A stretch of 64,000 bases of DNA from Meloidogyne chitwoodi (lineage: Eukaryota; Nematoda; Chromadorea; Rhabditida; Meloidogynidae), in the NCBI GenBank assembly GCA_015183035.1, contig JACZZP010000002.1, positions 1,426,001-1,490,000 on the forward strand, read 5' to 3'. The translations under genes and the position numbers were made by a program. Shown in pieces: positions 35,206 through 48,111 of the stretch. A model generated the notes under the pieces. It searched no databases. It saw only the letters and a list, made by a program, of their open reading frames with translations, and was not told the DNA's origin. Numbering within the stretch: the stretch's first letter is position 1; each line of letters starts with the position of its first letter.

Positions 35206-37133
35206 ATTTCTAATTTATATTAAAAGAAAATAAAAGTCTTTAAAAAAATAAATGAGCAATAATCTAAAATAATAATAAATTAAAGATTTAAATATTATAA
35301 ATAATTTCGAGAAATCTATGAAATTTTCGTTGTTATTTTAAATGTTCTAGTATATTTTTTTTAAACATAATTAAATTAATTTAAATAATTAAAAAAATAC
35401 TAAGTATGACATAGAAAAAATTATTAATGATTTGTTGATTTTACTCTTTATGTAATTATATTGTCTTAAATAGTATATTTAAAATTTTTAATAAAGTATT
35501 TATATACTAATCTACATAATAATATAATTATTTAAAATAAGAATAAATTAAACTTTTTAATTATTTTAAATATATAGATGTTTTTTTTAATTTTAAATAT
35601 ACTATTTAATATCCAAGTAGATTTAAGGAGTATTTAAAAGAGCTCAATAAATAAAGGAAAAATAAGAGTCTCGAATACTTTTTAACTATTTTGTACAAAC
35701 ATTTTTTAAATTTATTAATATATAAAGCTTTCTTTTTAAATTCTTTTTTTTTTAATTGTTATTTAATTGAGATCTTTTACATAAATATTTTTTAAACTCT
35801 TAAGTATTAATTAATTCTTTTAATTTAAAGTATTAAATAAAGTTTACAATATCTAAATCAGGGTTTATTATTTTTATTTAATTAAAAAAATTAAATTGAC
35901 ATTTAGAAATTCTAAAGTTTAATTTAAGAATAAATTCATATTTTCAATACTGTAGTTAAGAATAAAAATGAAAAGAATAAAATAAAGCATGTATTATTAT
36001 GTATAATCAAGTGAATCTTTTAGGGAAAATATGCGGAAAGGTAAAAAAGATATAATTCTTATTTAGAAAAGTTTGGGAACATTTTGTTATTTTGTGAAAT
36101 TCGAGCGATTAATTTTTAAATTCGCTAACGATTTCCTATGATGACTTTCCCCACAAATTTAAAAAAATATTAAAAAAAATTTCGATCCCCTTTTTAATGG
36201 AGTGCTGATCTGTTTTGATTTTAAATATAAAACTTAAAATATGAAAATCTTAATGATGAGAACTTATTGGCTTTTCTAGTTTAAAGGCCCCTTTTTCAAA
36301 TTCAAACTTTTATTATTAGTTTAGTAAACTAGAAAAGTACCCCTTTTTGGAATCGGAGAGGAAAATCAATTAGCAGTATTGATTGGTTGTACAATCCTTT
36401 AATAAACTATGTATATCAAGGCACCTAATTATTTATAGTTATTCTATGTATTTTTGTTGTCTAAATAAAAACCCTAAAGGAAAAATATGATGGGTGATCT
36501 TTCACCGCCGTTTCATTGCCGCGGCGATAAAAGTCCATCCATTATACATAAATACTACCATACTTACAAATTTTCAGTTTCTGCAATTCCTTTCATGGTT
36601 GAAAAAAATATTTAAAAACAAGAAATAATAGTTGTACATATAAAAAAAATAAATTTTCGCACTGATCCCCGACCCCAAGAGTTTTTTTTATTAAAAATTG
36701 CCAGAAATGGCATTAAACTCTTCTTTTTGATCAAAATAGATCAGATTTAATATGTATCTCTGTATTTATGTTTATTTTTCAATAGTTTTTATGTATATTT
36801 CACTTAATTTTGTACAATTTTTTGAAGATTTTTCGGTGGGTTTCCATAAGCTAAAGTAAGGACACAACATTCCCTAATAACATTCGTTATGGTGAGCAAT
36901 ATGATGCAGAATGATAAACAAGCCTCTCCGCGTACACACAACGTTTTTGAATGTGTATGACTAAAGGCTGTGCATACACAATGCTATTTAATTTTTCATA
37001 ACTCTGCCATTTAAACATTTCTTTATCTCTATGGCGGTCGCGAACGAAAAAATGAGTTAGTGCGACTAGTCAATCGATACTTTTTTCTATGTACATACAT
37101 TCGTTTTAAAAAAAATTTGAGTCCTCCCCTAAA

Positions 37134-37375
37134 GATCGAAACCCAAAAGATCGTCGAATGAAAGCAATTTGTGAACTTGCCAGTTCGGTCAAATATCTTA
37201 AAACAATTTGGTCCATTTCAAACTTGGACTTACAAGGAGTGTTTTATCACTTCTCCATTTTAGAGCCCATGGCCAGTTGATTTTCGTGCAAACTTGGACC
37301 TACAAGGAGTGTTTTATTAATTGACCGAACTGGCAAGTTCACAAATTGCTTCATTCGCTCTTTTGGGTTTCGATC
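37134..37375. repeat. Foldback element with an internal direct repeat
   Basis: Left arm GATCGAAACCCAAAAGA, then GAATGAAAGCAATTTGTGAA and CTTGCCAGTTCGGTCAA. The right arm is its reverse complement, ending GGGTTTCGATC. Between the arms AAACTTGGACTTACAAGGAG occurs twice (37219 and 37289), the second copy with one base change. A piece at 37270-37290 is shared with the palindrome at 4442-4672. Confidence 0.9.
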
Positions 37376-37537
37376 ATTTGGGTTGACCCGAAAAATTTGA
37401 ATGACTGCTTCATTTCACCGATTGACAATTCGACGGTTTAAATTTAAAATTCTTAAAATTTTGTGTACGTTGATGCAATTTTGTTTTTGCAGTTTTTTCG
37501 AAATAAACGAAATTAATACATTAAAAATGACAGTGTC

Positions 37538-37804
37538 GGGGCAACTCACCTACCAACTAATCGCCTACCGACAAAATTACCTACCAAAAAATATCGTGAT
37601 GAAGATGATCAATGTGTTTATATGCTTTTAATTGATTTTTTTTCGCTTTTATTAGCCATTTATTATTTTATCTTTAATCATTATTTATTTTTTTATTTCC
37701 TTCTGATTTTTTAAATAAAAATTTTTTGGTAGGTAATTTGTCCGGTAGGTAGTTTGTCGGTAGGACTTGTTTGATAGCAAGTTGGCATTATGTGAGTTGC
37801 CCTC
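37538..37804. repeat. Foldback element with CTACC / GGTAG units
   Basis: GGGCAACTCACCTACC, CGCCTACCGACAAAATTACC and TACCAAAAAAT pair with ATTTTTTGGTA, GGTAATTTGTCCGGTAGGTA and GTGAGTTGCCC. The ends mirror over about 55 bp, with extra bases in the right arm. The interior has no coding signal. MITE-like. Confidence 0.88.
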
Positions 37805-38540
37805 ACTCAAAAAAGGCATCGATGAGTTGTGGAAAAAATCTGATGTTAATTGTTACTAAAAATGTGAATTTTTGGCAACTAAAGTACCTTAAATTTTCAC
37901 CTGCGGCGTTGAAAATGTGAATTTTTTCTTATTTGTGTATTTTTACGTTCAAATTGCGTAATTTAAATTTTTTATAAGTACCTGACTTAAATCCTTTTTT
38001 CGAATTCTTTGTAGAAATTTAAGAATTATGATTCTAACTCGAATTAACTCAAAAAGAGAACGAAATTAAGATACAATAAAAAAAATTTTTATTAACGGCG
38101 TTTTTCATTCTCAAATTACGTAATTCTCCAAGTTTTATTAAAATATGCATAGGAAAATATGTAGTTAGGGTTGGCCTAAATCGTTAAAAATACTATTTTT
38201 GTGCCGCAGCGTAAAATTTTACGAATAACATATACAAATTAAAATTTTTTATATCTGTAATTTAATTGAAATATGGAAATTAATAAGAAAATAAAAGGAA
38301 TGATTCAAAAACAAAAAAAAATTGAATTTTTGATAATACATATTATAATATTTGTGGGAGGAATTCAAAAGAGATGAAGATGCTCTAAAGCGTAGTATGT
38401 AGGTATTGACCGGCCATAAAATATATTATTATTATTAAGTTATTTTGCGCTTTAAAATATATTAATCAATTTTTTGGTCTCAAGTTAATGTCAAATTTTA
38501 CATCGACTTAAATTAAGGAAAGAATTTTAAAAAAAAGAAT

Positions 38541-38572
38541 TTAATAATAATAATAATAAAATAATAATAATC
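38541..38572. repeat. AAT/ATA trinucleotide microsatellite
   Basis: About ten units of TAA with one extra A, just downstream of the plastin stop codon. Confidence 0.85.
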
Positions 38573-38581
38573 TCTTTTTGT

Positions 38582-41300
38582 TCAATCTCCATTCGTTACT
38601 TCCCGGACACAAGGCATAAAGTCACGGGCCATAAGGCAAGCAAAAACAGTCATAACCATTTTTGATTTTACCTAAAAATTAAAAAAAGTAAATCTTTTCT
38701 TCTTTAACCTCAACAATATCTTCAGGTAACGCATAAATTTTTGCCCCAATTTTTCGGCCGGCAGTTATAGCATATTTGGCATTATCCAAATTGTTCTAAA
38801 TAGATTAAACTATTGTATTTAAGAATCTAAATCTAACCTGATTACTTCCATTAGGTTTGACAATATTATAGTCAATAGAACCTGGTTTTATTGCTTCAAT
38901 TAAATCAAGAAAAATACGAGCATTTGAAATACTTGGATCTTGGAAACTTTTCAAACGATTTGAATTTCCAACAGATTCCAACTTTTTATTAACCCAAGCA
39001 ATGATTTCCTAAAATAAAAACAATTATGTCCTAAAGTAATTTTATTTAAAAAAACCTTATCAGTAGCCATTGACTCTTCACTTTGTGTACATTTGGCTAA
39101 TATAGTTAATGTATATGCACGCATTAATTGCCAAACAAGTGCTAAATAATCAAATATTTTTAATTATATATAAATTTAAAATAAATAACCTAAAGTTAAT
39201 GTAGGGTTAGCATCATAAATATCTTTTCCTTGAATTCCAACCAACGAAAAACGAAGCTGTTTGCCTAATTCAACAGCATAATTACAATTCTGAATCTGGT
39301 CCATCATTCCACGAATTTTATGAAATTTTTGAACTACAGTTTTCCAATTTACGATTCCAGGACTGATTGCGTCGTATAACTAAAAATTTAAAAAATATTG
39401 GCATTTATGTATAAGCTATTTTCTTTAATTTTTATTTAATTAAGAAAACTAATTGTAAATATTTGCATTTATAATAACTTTCGAAGATAATTCATTCATT
39501 TGATTGTATGATTTTTTCGGAAATTCTTATTTTTAATAGTCTTTAAAAACGCATTTTTTTTGATAACCAAAAATATTTTAAAGAAGAAACCTGAAAAATA
39601 ACTAATCCATTTTGTAAATCATAGTAAATATAATTAACAAAAGGATCAACACCAAGACTGTTCATCCAATTTCTATAAGTTTTTTCTTCACGTGTTTCTT
39701 CTTGAATATCGGTAATCTCAGCTAAAAAAATCTTAAAAATATTTCTTCATTAATCACTAACGTATTTCATCAGCACCAGGCTCAGGTAGTCCCGGATATT
39801 TATTAAATAGATTTGCAACAAAAGCCAAATTTAATTTATAATTTCCTTTACAAACTTCATCAGCTGTCACAAACTCTCTACAGTTAATTTTATTTGCTTC
39901 TGAAAGCATCGAATTTGCACGTCTCATATCCTCAGTTTGTTGTAACGGGGCCAAAGAAACACCAGCAGTTTTAGGTGCTATCTGATGAAGTAAATAAGTA
40001 TAAATCTCAGAATCAGAAATATCAGTTGTAAAATTGGCGAGACGACGATTAATTCCAGCCTTTTCAAGATGATAATTAACCCAACGAATTAAAATTTGTT
40101 CGGGTTTTAATTTTCGAATATCATCAAGAGTTTCACCTTCTTCTAAAAGTCTGAATAAACCAGGTACATGAACAAGATCAATCTCTCGGAAAAGGCCAAT
40201 CTATTTTTAAAATTTGAAAAAAGATAAATGCAAAATAAATACTCTAATTATTTGCCATAAAAGTCCAAGAACTAAATGTGGTTTTCCTTTAGACAAATCA
40301 TCACCATCAATATTCACAATATTACAACCAATTGCTTGTGCAGACATTAAGGCTAATGTCAGATTTTCCAATCTAGTATAAGTGTTCAAATTTGTTTTGT
40401 TAAGACCTCGCTCATCAATCGTTTCGGGTACAGCCAAATTGATCATTTTGCTAAATACATATTTTAAAAATAAGAAAAATAAATTGCTAAATTTTTTGTT
40501 TGATAAAAATGGATATTTACAAATAAAAGAAAAAAAAGCTATTGTAGTAAGAAAATGGAAAAATTAATTTCAAACAAAAAAAGATTGAAAACCAGCCCAT
40601 CCAATTTTTTATTTGAAAATAAAATTTTTCTTACCAAATTATAAGCCCATCACGAATTTTTGTGTAAAGATCACCCCCTTCAGGATTAACTGGAAGGAGT
40701 GTTTTCAAATCAGCATCTTCTGATAGACTGCTATTTATCCAATTGGAGAATGCTAATTCTTCCTTTCGATATAAAATTATTCTTTAATTATTCAAAAAAT
40801 TGTAAAATAAAAAAATATACTTCAACTCTAATTGTGTGAACAATTTCATCTGCTCCATGTTCAGCCATTCCCTGAAGTTGGTAAGCGCCAGTAACACTTC
40901 CAATGCGATTTTTCCATCGCGAAACTTCAGCATTTCGTCGTGAATCAAGTTCATCAAAAATAATAGCAAATTTATCATAACTTATTTGTTTGCTTCCAGA
41001 ATTATAACGATCAACTAGATCACGGACCTAGTAAAAAATTATAAAAATAAAAAATTCAAAACAAATAAATAAATTCATATTAGAGATTATTCTTACACAA
41101 TATTTTAAATACCTACTTGATAACCAGGCACATCAATTCCAAGAATTTTTAAAGCTCCAAATAGTTCATCAAATGTTATATGCCCACTACCATCACTTTG
41201 TATTAACTATAAAATAAAAATTAATAAACTATTTAAATAAATTAAACACCGTTGGATAATGTTCTTTTAATTGTTCAATTTGATCACTGGAAAAAGGCAT
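38582..41300 (-). CDS. Plastin/fimbrin actin-bundling protein
   Basis: Minus strand, start 41298-41300 ([17 protein letters not shown]), stop 38582-38584 after [10 protein letters not shown]. An EF-hand region ([18 protein letters not shown]) is followed by a weaker second one ([19 protein letters not shown]). Four calponin-homology domains then form two actin-binding modules: FSNWINSSL...[46 protein letters not shown] and [37 protein letters not shown]; and [16 protein letters not shown]. It ends [20 protein letters not shown]. Each module cross-links one filament. About 640 residues, the normal plastin size. It acts in cortical and microvillar actin. The second EF-hand lacks the usual DXDXDG loop, so calcium control may rest on one site. 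Confidence 0.93.
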
Positions 41301-41679
41301 TTTACTACTTGATAAAATTTGAATTTTCTAATAATATATACTAAAATAAAAAAATGAATTCTTTAGTAATGATATTGTTGTAATTTATAAAGATTTTATA
41401 TAAAAAAATATAATAAACAATAAGATAAACTATTTTTGGAAAAAACCCATAATATACAAAGTGAAATCCAACCTAAATAAAAAGTGAAAATAAAGGGCCG
41501 TAAAGGCATTCAAGATGAGTCAGCAATATAAAATATTTTTTACAACATAAACGTACATTATATTTTTATTTTCTTGTTGGTTTAATCAAATAGAAATAGA
41601 AAGCTGACCGGGAATCTAGTTTAAAAAAATAAGAGAGAATTTTAAAGATTGAGTAATATATGGTTGCATTCCAAAAGAG

Positions 41680-41940
41680 TACAGTCCATTTAGTCGCGAG
41701 CAACTAGTCGCGATACCAATTTGTCTCAAAGCTTTTACTATAAATTTTTAAACTTGAGCCATTCCCGTCCAGATTTTCGGGACTAAATATTGACCGGAAT
41801 TAATTCAGAGATATTTAAAAAACATAGATTTGGTACCCGGAATCCGGAAAAATCTGCAGGTAACTAGTAGGAGTTGCTATATATTTGATCTCGCGACTAA
41901 GTTACCGCGTCTGACTTGCTCGCGGCTAAGTGGACGTGTT
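41680..41940. repeat. Foldback element with GTCGCGA-type ends
   Basis: GTCCATTTAGTCGCGAGCAA and CTAGTCGCGA on the left mirror TCGCGACTAAG and TTGCTCGCGGCTAAGTGGAC on the right. The arms are about 50 bp, the centre about 150 bp and unique. No coding content. Confidence 0.85.
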
Positions 41941-41947
41941 TCATAAA

Positions 41948-42342
41948 GGGTACATGACACTAGGCGCCGTTGTTTAGGCGTGAAGATCTTAGGCGCCCTA
42001 GGCTAAATATTTTTATTAATAGTGCTCGCAATCTTTTACATTTTTTGAATAATTTATTTTTTATTCTTTCCCAATGTTTTTAATAATAATTTTAGTAACT
42101 TCCGGTTCGGAAAAAATTTATTATCAACATGATAAATAATAACGGTGAAATTAAAACGGTGAAGAGAAAGGAAAAGCTTAATGAAGATGGCCAACTCTAA
42201 AAAATTAAATTTTTAGATTATTTTTAGTCTTAAATGTCCCTTTTTAAGGAATATTCAACTGTGAAAATATTTAGCCTAGGGCGCCTGAGTCTCGCGCCTA
42301 AATGTCCGCGTCTAAACGGCGGCGCCTATGTGTCCTACTCTG
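41948..42342. repeat. Foldback element with TAGGCGCC-type ends
   Basis: TACATGACACTAGGCGCCG, GTTTAGGCGTGAAGA and TAGGCGCCCTAGGCTAAATA pair with TATTTAGCCTAGGGCGCCTG, CGCGTCTAAACGGC and GGCGCCTATGTGTCCTA. The long arms are about 65-80 bp and GC-rich compared with surroundings. It begins only 8 bp after the previous foldback ends. Confidence 0.88.
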
Positions 42343-42874
42343 TTCAAAGATGTGTAAAAAAGAGGAGACAATTTGACGAAGTCAATCATTACAAATTGAG
42401 AAAAATAAAAAACAAAATGATGATTATATTATTAATTCTTTTTTAAATTTATTTACATTAAGATGTAATAATAAGTTAAAACGGGATTAAAAAGTACAGT
42501 AAATATAAAATATTAAACCAAATATAACGGTGTAACAATTTTAATTTGACTAAAATATCCATTTAATTCATACAAAAAACTATAGAAAATAAATATTAAA
42601 AAGCTTTAGCACATCCCCGTTTGTTAATCCCTCAACATTTCTTTTATGGCTGATCTCTTCACACTTTTTTTAATCTATACATGACACAGGCTACTTTTTC
42701 TAGTTGTGCTCATGCTCTCACAACATGGCGAATAATTTCCCCTCTTATTTTGAGAAAAAATTCATTAGTAATTTTTAGAGCAGAATAAAGCATAAAATAT
42801 TTTGTCTATCATGTAAAAAAGATGTAAAATAAAAATAATTTAAAGTGTAAATATATATTTAGATGTTTTCTTTT

Positions 42875-45411
42875 TTACATAATAAGCCTTTCAAATTCAT
42901 TTTTTCTTGTACACTCCTCTTTTTCTAATTCATCATCACCACCAGTCACGGATTCCATTTCCACGTCAGCTTCATCTTCATCACTATCAAATGATGACCT
43001 ATCACAATTTGAAATAATTGTTTGACATTGCTTTTTTGTATTAATTTTCTTGGCAGTTCTTCTTCCACTCATTTCTAATAATGAATAAGCTCCTTTTGAT
43101 GTTTTGACCTTTTTATTTAATTTCTTCTTAAATCTTGAAGAATTTTGTAGAATATTTTTACCTTTATAAAATAAACTTAAAAAAATAAATAAAACAAAAA
43201 TATTTACCATTAATAGAAGAGCTATATTCAATAATTTGTCGCTGACGTTCCTCTTTTTGAAGTTTATAAATTAAAATTAAAAATAAAGAAAATGTCATAG
43301 AGAAAATTCCAATTTTAAACGAGGAAGAGATATCTATTTTTTATTAGAAAAAATAAAAATTAAATAAATTAACTTTTGAAAAATTTCGTCATATACACAT
43401 GATTAAAGGCAAAAATTATGGTAGCCACAAATTATTAATATTTAAAAAAAAATAAAATTAAAAATGTCAAAGCTCGTTTATAAAATAAAATTTTCAATCA
43501 TTTTTAAAACAAAATAATATATTGAAATTTATACTAATAGAAGGTATATGACGGAATTTTACCCTAACTTTCTGTCAAAAATAGAGTAGATTTTCCAATT
43601 AATTCTGCAAATGATAATGAAAGAATAAAACAAAAAGATATATTCAAATGTGAACATTTTGTATAATTAATATACCAGACATAGAGAAGAAGTGGAAAAT
43701 TGGAAGAAAATGACTAGAACATTTTTTTAAAATTAATTAAAAAAATAAACCAGAATAGCCAAATTGAGAATATTGAAATGCTCATTTTCAGGTAAAATAA
43801 ATTTAACCAAAACGCTGGCAGTAATTAAAATAAAGTATAATAAATAAAATAATTTTGTGCATATTGATATATTTGGCCTAAATAATAAAAATGTTATTTT
43901 TTAAATAGTAAAAAATACCAAATAGCAAAAGGAAGCCTGTAAATGAACAAAAATAACCAAAAGAATAAATTTTGAGCATTTTTGTTAATATCTTCATTAT
44001 AAAAATTAATATAATTTTTAGCGATGATAAAAGAAGTAAAATGTAAGACCATAACAGAAAATAGAAGAAAATAACTAAAGTAAGATGTTGATGAATTATT
44101 ACAGTTTTGTAGCTAAAAAATCTAATTATAATTTAAAAAATATTAATTTACCTCAATAAAATATCCATTTGATGATATATGTTGTTGAATAGAACCTAAA
44201 GGTCTGCCAAAAAAGCAACAAAACCCAAATAAAATTGGTAAAGTAAAAATAAAAAGAATAAATATTTGTGGATCAAAAATAATTAGAAGAGGATTTTTAC
44301 TTTTAATAAACTTAATTAAATTAAAAACAAATTATTTAAATAAAATTTTAATAAAAAATTCTTTAAATGTTTTAATAAATTTAAAAAAACCTCTTCCTCA
44401 ACAATTTTTGATCCATTATAAGGTATTACTTGTTCTTTGCTGATTTGAGAAATATTTAAAATGGATTTTCCTAATAATTGATATTGAATTGTAAAAGATA
44501 AAAAAACACAAAATGTAATAAATGTATAAACAATAAAAATAATACGACGAAAATTAGCATTCCAAAACGGAATAATCAACAAAATAACTAAATTATTAAA
44601 ATTAAAAAAAAATAAAATTAAAAATTAATACCTCTTTCAATTGATGCTGTTAAAAATGATTGAGTAGCGTTAAATAAAATAATATTTAAAAAACTCATAT
44701 CAAAAATACTATTATTATTTATATTAATTAAGGATAAACCAAAAAATGCAATAAAAGTAAACATTAAAATGAGAAGAACAAAGAAAGAATTTAAATGAAA
44801 AATAAATAAAGAGAAGGCTGCTAAAAAAATAAAACTTTTATAAAATAAAAATTAAATAATTAAAAATAACCGAAATAAGTGCCAAGTAAAGTAAAAATAA
44901 AATTAATTATAACCTAAAAATGATAATTAAAAAATGATTATTAAAAACAAAATTTACACGAATTCCACCAAAATTTTGGTGATCACTGAATTCTTTTAAT
45001 GAAAATGAAAAGCTCTGAAGATAAATATGAATAATAAGATAATTTAATAAAAAAATACCAAAAATCCAGCAACACTTAGAAAAGAAAGAAACTCGTAAAA
45101 GTTTGGATTTGAATGACAATTCTTCTCTTGAGAATCAAAAATATTCTTTTGAGCTTTAATTTCATTAGTTGACTAAAAAAACTAAAAATAATTTTAAAAA
45201 AAATTAATACTTTCTTGTTGATAAAATCACTATCTTCGTCTGTGCTACTATCATTCAAAGAAATCCGATTTAATGCTACATTAAATTTACTTTTATTGTT
45301 AATATATCGATTTTTTATAATTTTAGTAGAAATATGATTGCTTGAAATTTCACGTTCTAGAATACCCAACCGATTAAGAATATCCACTTCATCATTGTTT
45401 TCAACTCGCAT
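42875..45411 (-). CDS. Multi-pass membrane protein of unknown family
   Basis: Minus strand, start 45409-45411, stop 42875-42877. The N-terminal about 70 residues are polar (MRVENNDEVDILNRLGILER, then ISLNDSSTDEDSDF). A series of hydrophobic segments follows, e.g. SFIFLAAFSLFIFHL, FFVLLILMFTFIAFFGLSL, IPFWNANFRRIIFIVYTFIT, DPQIFILFIFTLPILFGFCC and YFSYFLLFSVMVLHFTS. I estimate ten or more spans. The cytosolic C-terminus is basic then acidic (KKKLNKKVKTSKGAY, SFDSDEDEADVEME). This is the shape of a transporter (12-span type), but I recognise no family motif. Exon joins between 43.3 and 44.9 kb are uncertain because nearly every intron is also AT-rich and open. Confidence 0.6.
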
Positions 45412-45924
45412 ATTTTTTGTTTTATTAAAAATATTGAAAAATAAAAATATTTTAAAAAATAGTAATAGTTTAGTAGGGTGGTGTACTGGCAAGCCGAAAC
45501 TTCCGGACCAACGATTTGGATCGAAACTTTTGGTCCAAAACTTGAATATAGAATTAATACCACGCTACAAATTTGTTAAATAAACTATTGAACAGTTGGC
45601 CTCTTTGAAAAGGGAGTTAAACTAATTCTTATGTAAACTTTTTTAGGCGTCCGGAACTTTCGCTCTACCGGAGTAGTATTTTGTATTCAGTTCATGCCCA
45701 ATCGTCTCTTGTTGAGTGTCTTTCGTACTCAAACTGCTTAATTAAAAAAACGAATGACTGACTGTCTCTCCTTGTAAACCACTCTATTTGCGGAGCCTAA
45801 TTCCACGAAAATCCTGGGTGTCCCTAAGTCCATTGAAAAAGCGTTGGTTGTTAAAATTAATTTGACACGTTTAATTAGAGTTTACTTTTGATTTCATTAA
45901 ATATTACGTTTTTAAGAACAAATT
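45412..45924. other. Intergenic region between divergent genes
   Basis: Nothing coding is supported. It contains moderately GC-rich stretches (45480-45560 and 45650-45800), including CTTCCGGACCAACGATTTGG and GGCGTCCGGAACTTTCGCTC, that look like an old repeat. I could not define ends. Promoters of the membrane-protein gene and of ribophorin I must lie here. Confidence 0.4.
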
Positions 45925-48111
45925 ATGAATAATTTGACTATGCTCATTTTTGCATTGTTTGTTATATTTTTGTCATTTTGTGCAGCACAACAAAGAGAAC
46001 TGATATTTATTAATGGATTAAAAGTAATTTCAGCAACAAGGAACGTAGATATAACTTCACAAATTGTTAAGGTTATTTTAAAAATTATTTTAATTATCAC
46101 AATTGCTCACATCATTATCAATATGTTGTGTTAATTTATTTTCAACATTTAAACTGTTTCAGGTTAAGACAGAATTTTTATTAAAAAATGAGGGTAAAGA
46201 AGATTCTTCATATGTCTTGAATATTATCACAGCAGACGAAGCAAAGCATTTGTCTTGGATGGTGGCTTTCGAAACAGGCAATGAGGCGGGGAAATTTCGC
46301 GTCTCACGTGTAAGGCAATATCATTATTATTGATTTAATATGTATCTACAAACAGACTAAAGTTAAAGATGCGCCTGATGGCTTTGTTTTCCACAAACTG
46401 GAGTTACTTAATCTTTTTTTATCCGGTTCTACAATTAAGATCACAGTCGACTATGCACTCACTGAATATTTAGTGCCACATCCCAAAGAAATTATTCAAT
46501 CTGAGAACCAGTACATTTTTAGCTAAATATTTTAAAGAATTATATTTTAGACTTATTCTCTATTCTGGATTAGCAAACATCCCTTCAGCATATTCGATAA
46601 TAAAAGAAAATTGCATTTACAAAGTCGGTTCTGTTCAGCCTGTTGCGTTTACTGATGTGTCCCCAAGTATATATGCATCGGGCAAGATCTCATATGGACC
46701 TTATGAGAACTCGAAGCCTTATTCAAAAGTAAAATTTTCTTATACAATTTTTGAGTATATACTTATAAATTAGAGACCAATTACTGTTCATTATGAAAAC
46801 AATTCTCCTTTTCTTGTTGCTACAAATGTTGATCGTGTTATTGAGGTCTTAATTAATTATAAACCTTAAATTATATTTATTACGTTTTAGATTTCACATT
46901 GGGGTGGAAATTTGGCCGTCGAGGAGCATGTTGAAATTGTCAACAAAGGTGCATCGCTGAAAGGATCTTTTTCTCGGCTAGACTTTCAAATGGACAGACG
47001 AGGAATGAAACAGCCTGTTGTGCGAAGTTTTAAGGTTAATTTTTATTGTATAGTAATCTAAATATAATCTTTTTATTTGTTTTAATTTAATCTAAATTTA
47101 GTCAATTCTTCCACCAGCGACTAGTGATATTTACTATATAGATGAAATTGGCAACATTTCTACTTCTAATGTATATCCCCGTAGCGATCGTGTTGAAGTT
47201 GAGCTTCGACCCCGTTTTCCATTGTTTGGTGGTTGGAGGGTAATTTGTATTTCTATTTTTCTTAATCAATTATTTTATTAGACCAATTATGTTCTTGGTT
47301 ATAATATTCCAAGTTACTCATTTCTTCATTTTTCTGGCTCTAATTATGCGCTCAGAATGAAAATGATGGACAGGCTTTTTGACAATGCAGTCGTAAAAAA
47401 GCTTCGTCTAAAAATTATTTTACCAGAAATGAGCACGTAAATATTCTCTTTTATATAATTAGGTTTTTAACATTTTTTGAGGAACATAAAACTGGTCACA
47501 CCTTACTCGGTTAAGCGTCTTTCAGACGAAATTTATAAAACATATCTGGATACTTCTGGGCGTCCTGTTGTAGTGATTGAGAAGGAAAATTTGATAAATA
47601 ATCACATTCAAACATTTACGGTAATATAGTTTTACGTAAATTATGTTCAATATTTAAAAAATTATTAACAGCTTTACTTCGAATTTGAACGTATCTATTT
47701 AATTCGTGAACCGTTAATGGTTATCGCTGCATTTTTATTTCTTTTCCTGGTTTCAATTATTTTGTTTCGTCTTGATTTTAGCATCGAAAGCGCGGTACTT
47801 TATAAACATTTTTTGTATCTAGTACTTGTTATGTATAAGGGTTAAGTGCTATTATAGAATATAATCCGAAAGATTGTATATGACCTAGGTTAAATCCTTA
47901 AATACATTTTGTACTACCTACTAGAATGTTCCAAGAGTCTTGGTTCTTTTTGGTTTTGAAACATCTCTACTACCTACTTTAATATTCACAAATTTTTTGG
48001 TAGCACTTTGCCTGGAATAATAGTTTTTCACTTTACACATGTTGCAAAATTCTTAAAATTATATTTTTTCAGGAAGGGAAAGAAACAACAAGTCATGCGA
48101 AGAAGGATTAA
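45925..48111 (+). CDS. RPN1: Ribophorin I, oligosaccharyltransferase subunit
   Basis: Start ATG 45925; signal peptide [18 protein letters not shown]; stop 48109-48111. The ribophorin I order is clear: [58 protein letters not shown]. Then [60 protein letters not shown], and [17 protein letters not shown]. Next come [59 protein letters not shown], and [20 protein letters not shown]. One membrane span ([18 protein letters not shown]) near the end leaves a short tail [17 protein letters not shown]. The protein helps the OST complex N-glycosylate nascent chains at the translocon. The tail is shorter than in human RPN1, where a longer cytosolic domain follows. It is followed at 169 bp by the HSD17B10-like gene. 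Confidence 0.93.

Larger units (their letters stand above)
35206..38581. other. 3.4-kb gene-free region with several foldback elements
   Basis: I see no gene. Short open frames exist, but their codon content is that of random AT-rich DNA. The left half (35.2-36.0 kb) is extremely AT-rich. The right half holds foldbacks at 37134-37375 and 37538-37804 and a weaker one at about 36270-36340 (CTTTTCTAGTTTAAAGG / GTAAACTAGAAAAG). A trinucleotide repeat lies at the far end (38541-38572). Confidence 0.6.
41301..42874. other. Intergenic region holding two adjacent foldback elements
   Basis: No supported gene. It has foldbacks at 41680-41940 and 41948-42342, AT-rich flanks and, at 42600-42870, the 3' flank of the next minus-strand gene. 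The 70-codon frame at 42234-42446 runs over the right arm of a repeat and is not believed. Confidence 0.6.

Noticed and set aside
37401..37631. 76-codon open frame in the 35-38 kb gap
   Set aside because: It runs into the left arm of the foldback at 37538 and has no recognisable domain.
46286..46340. Possible premature end of ribophorin I at 46333
   Set aside because: It is the intron read through; the next exon ([10 protein letters not shown]) continues the family alignment.
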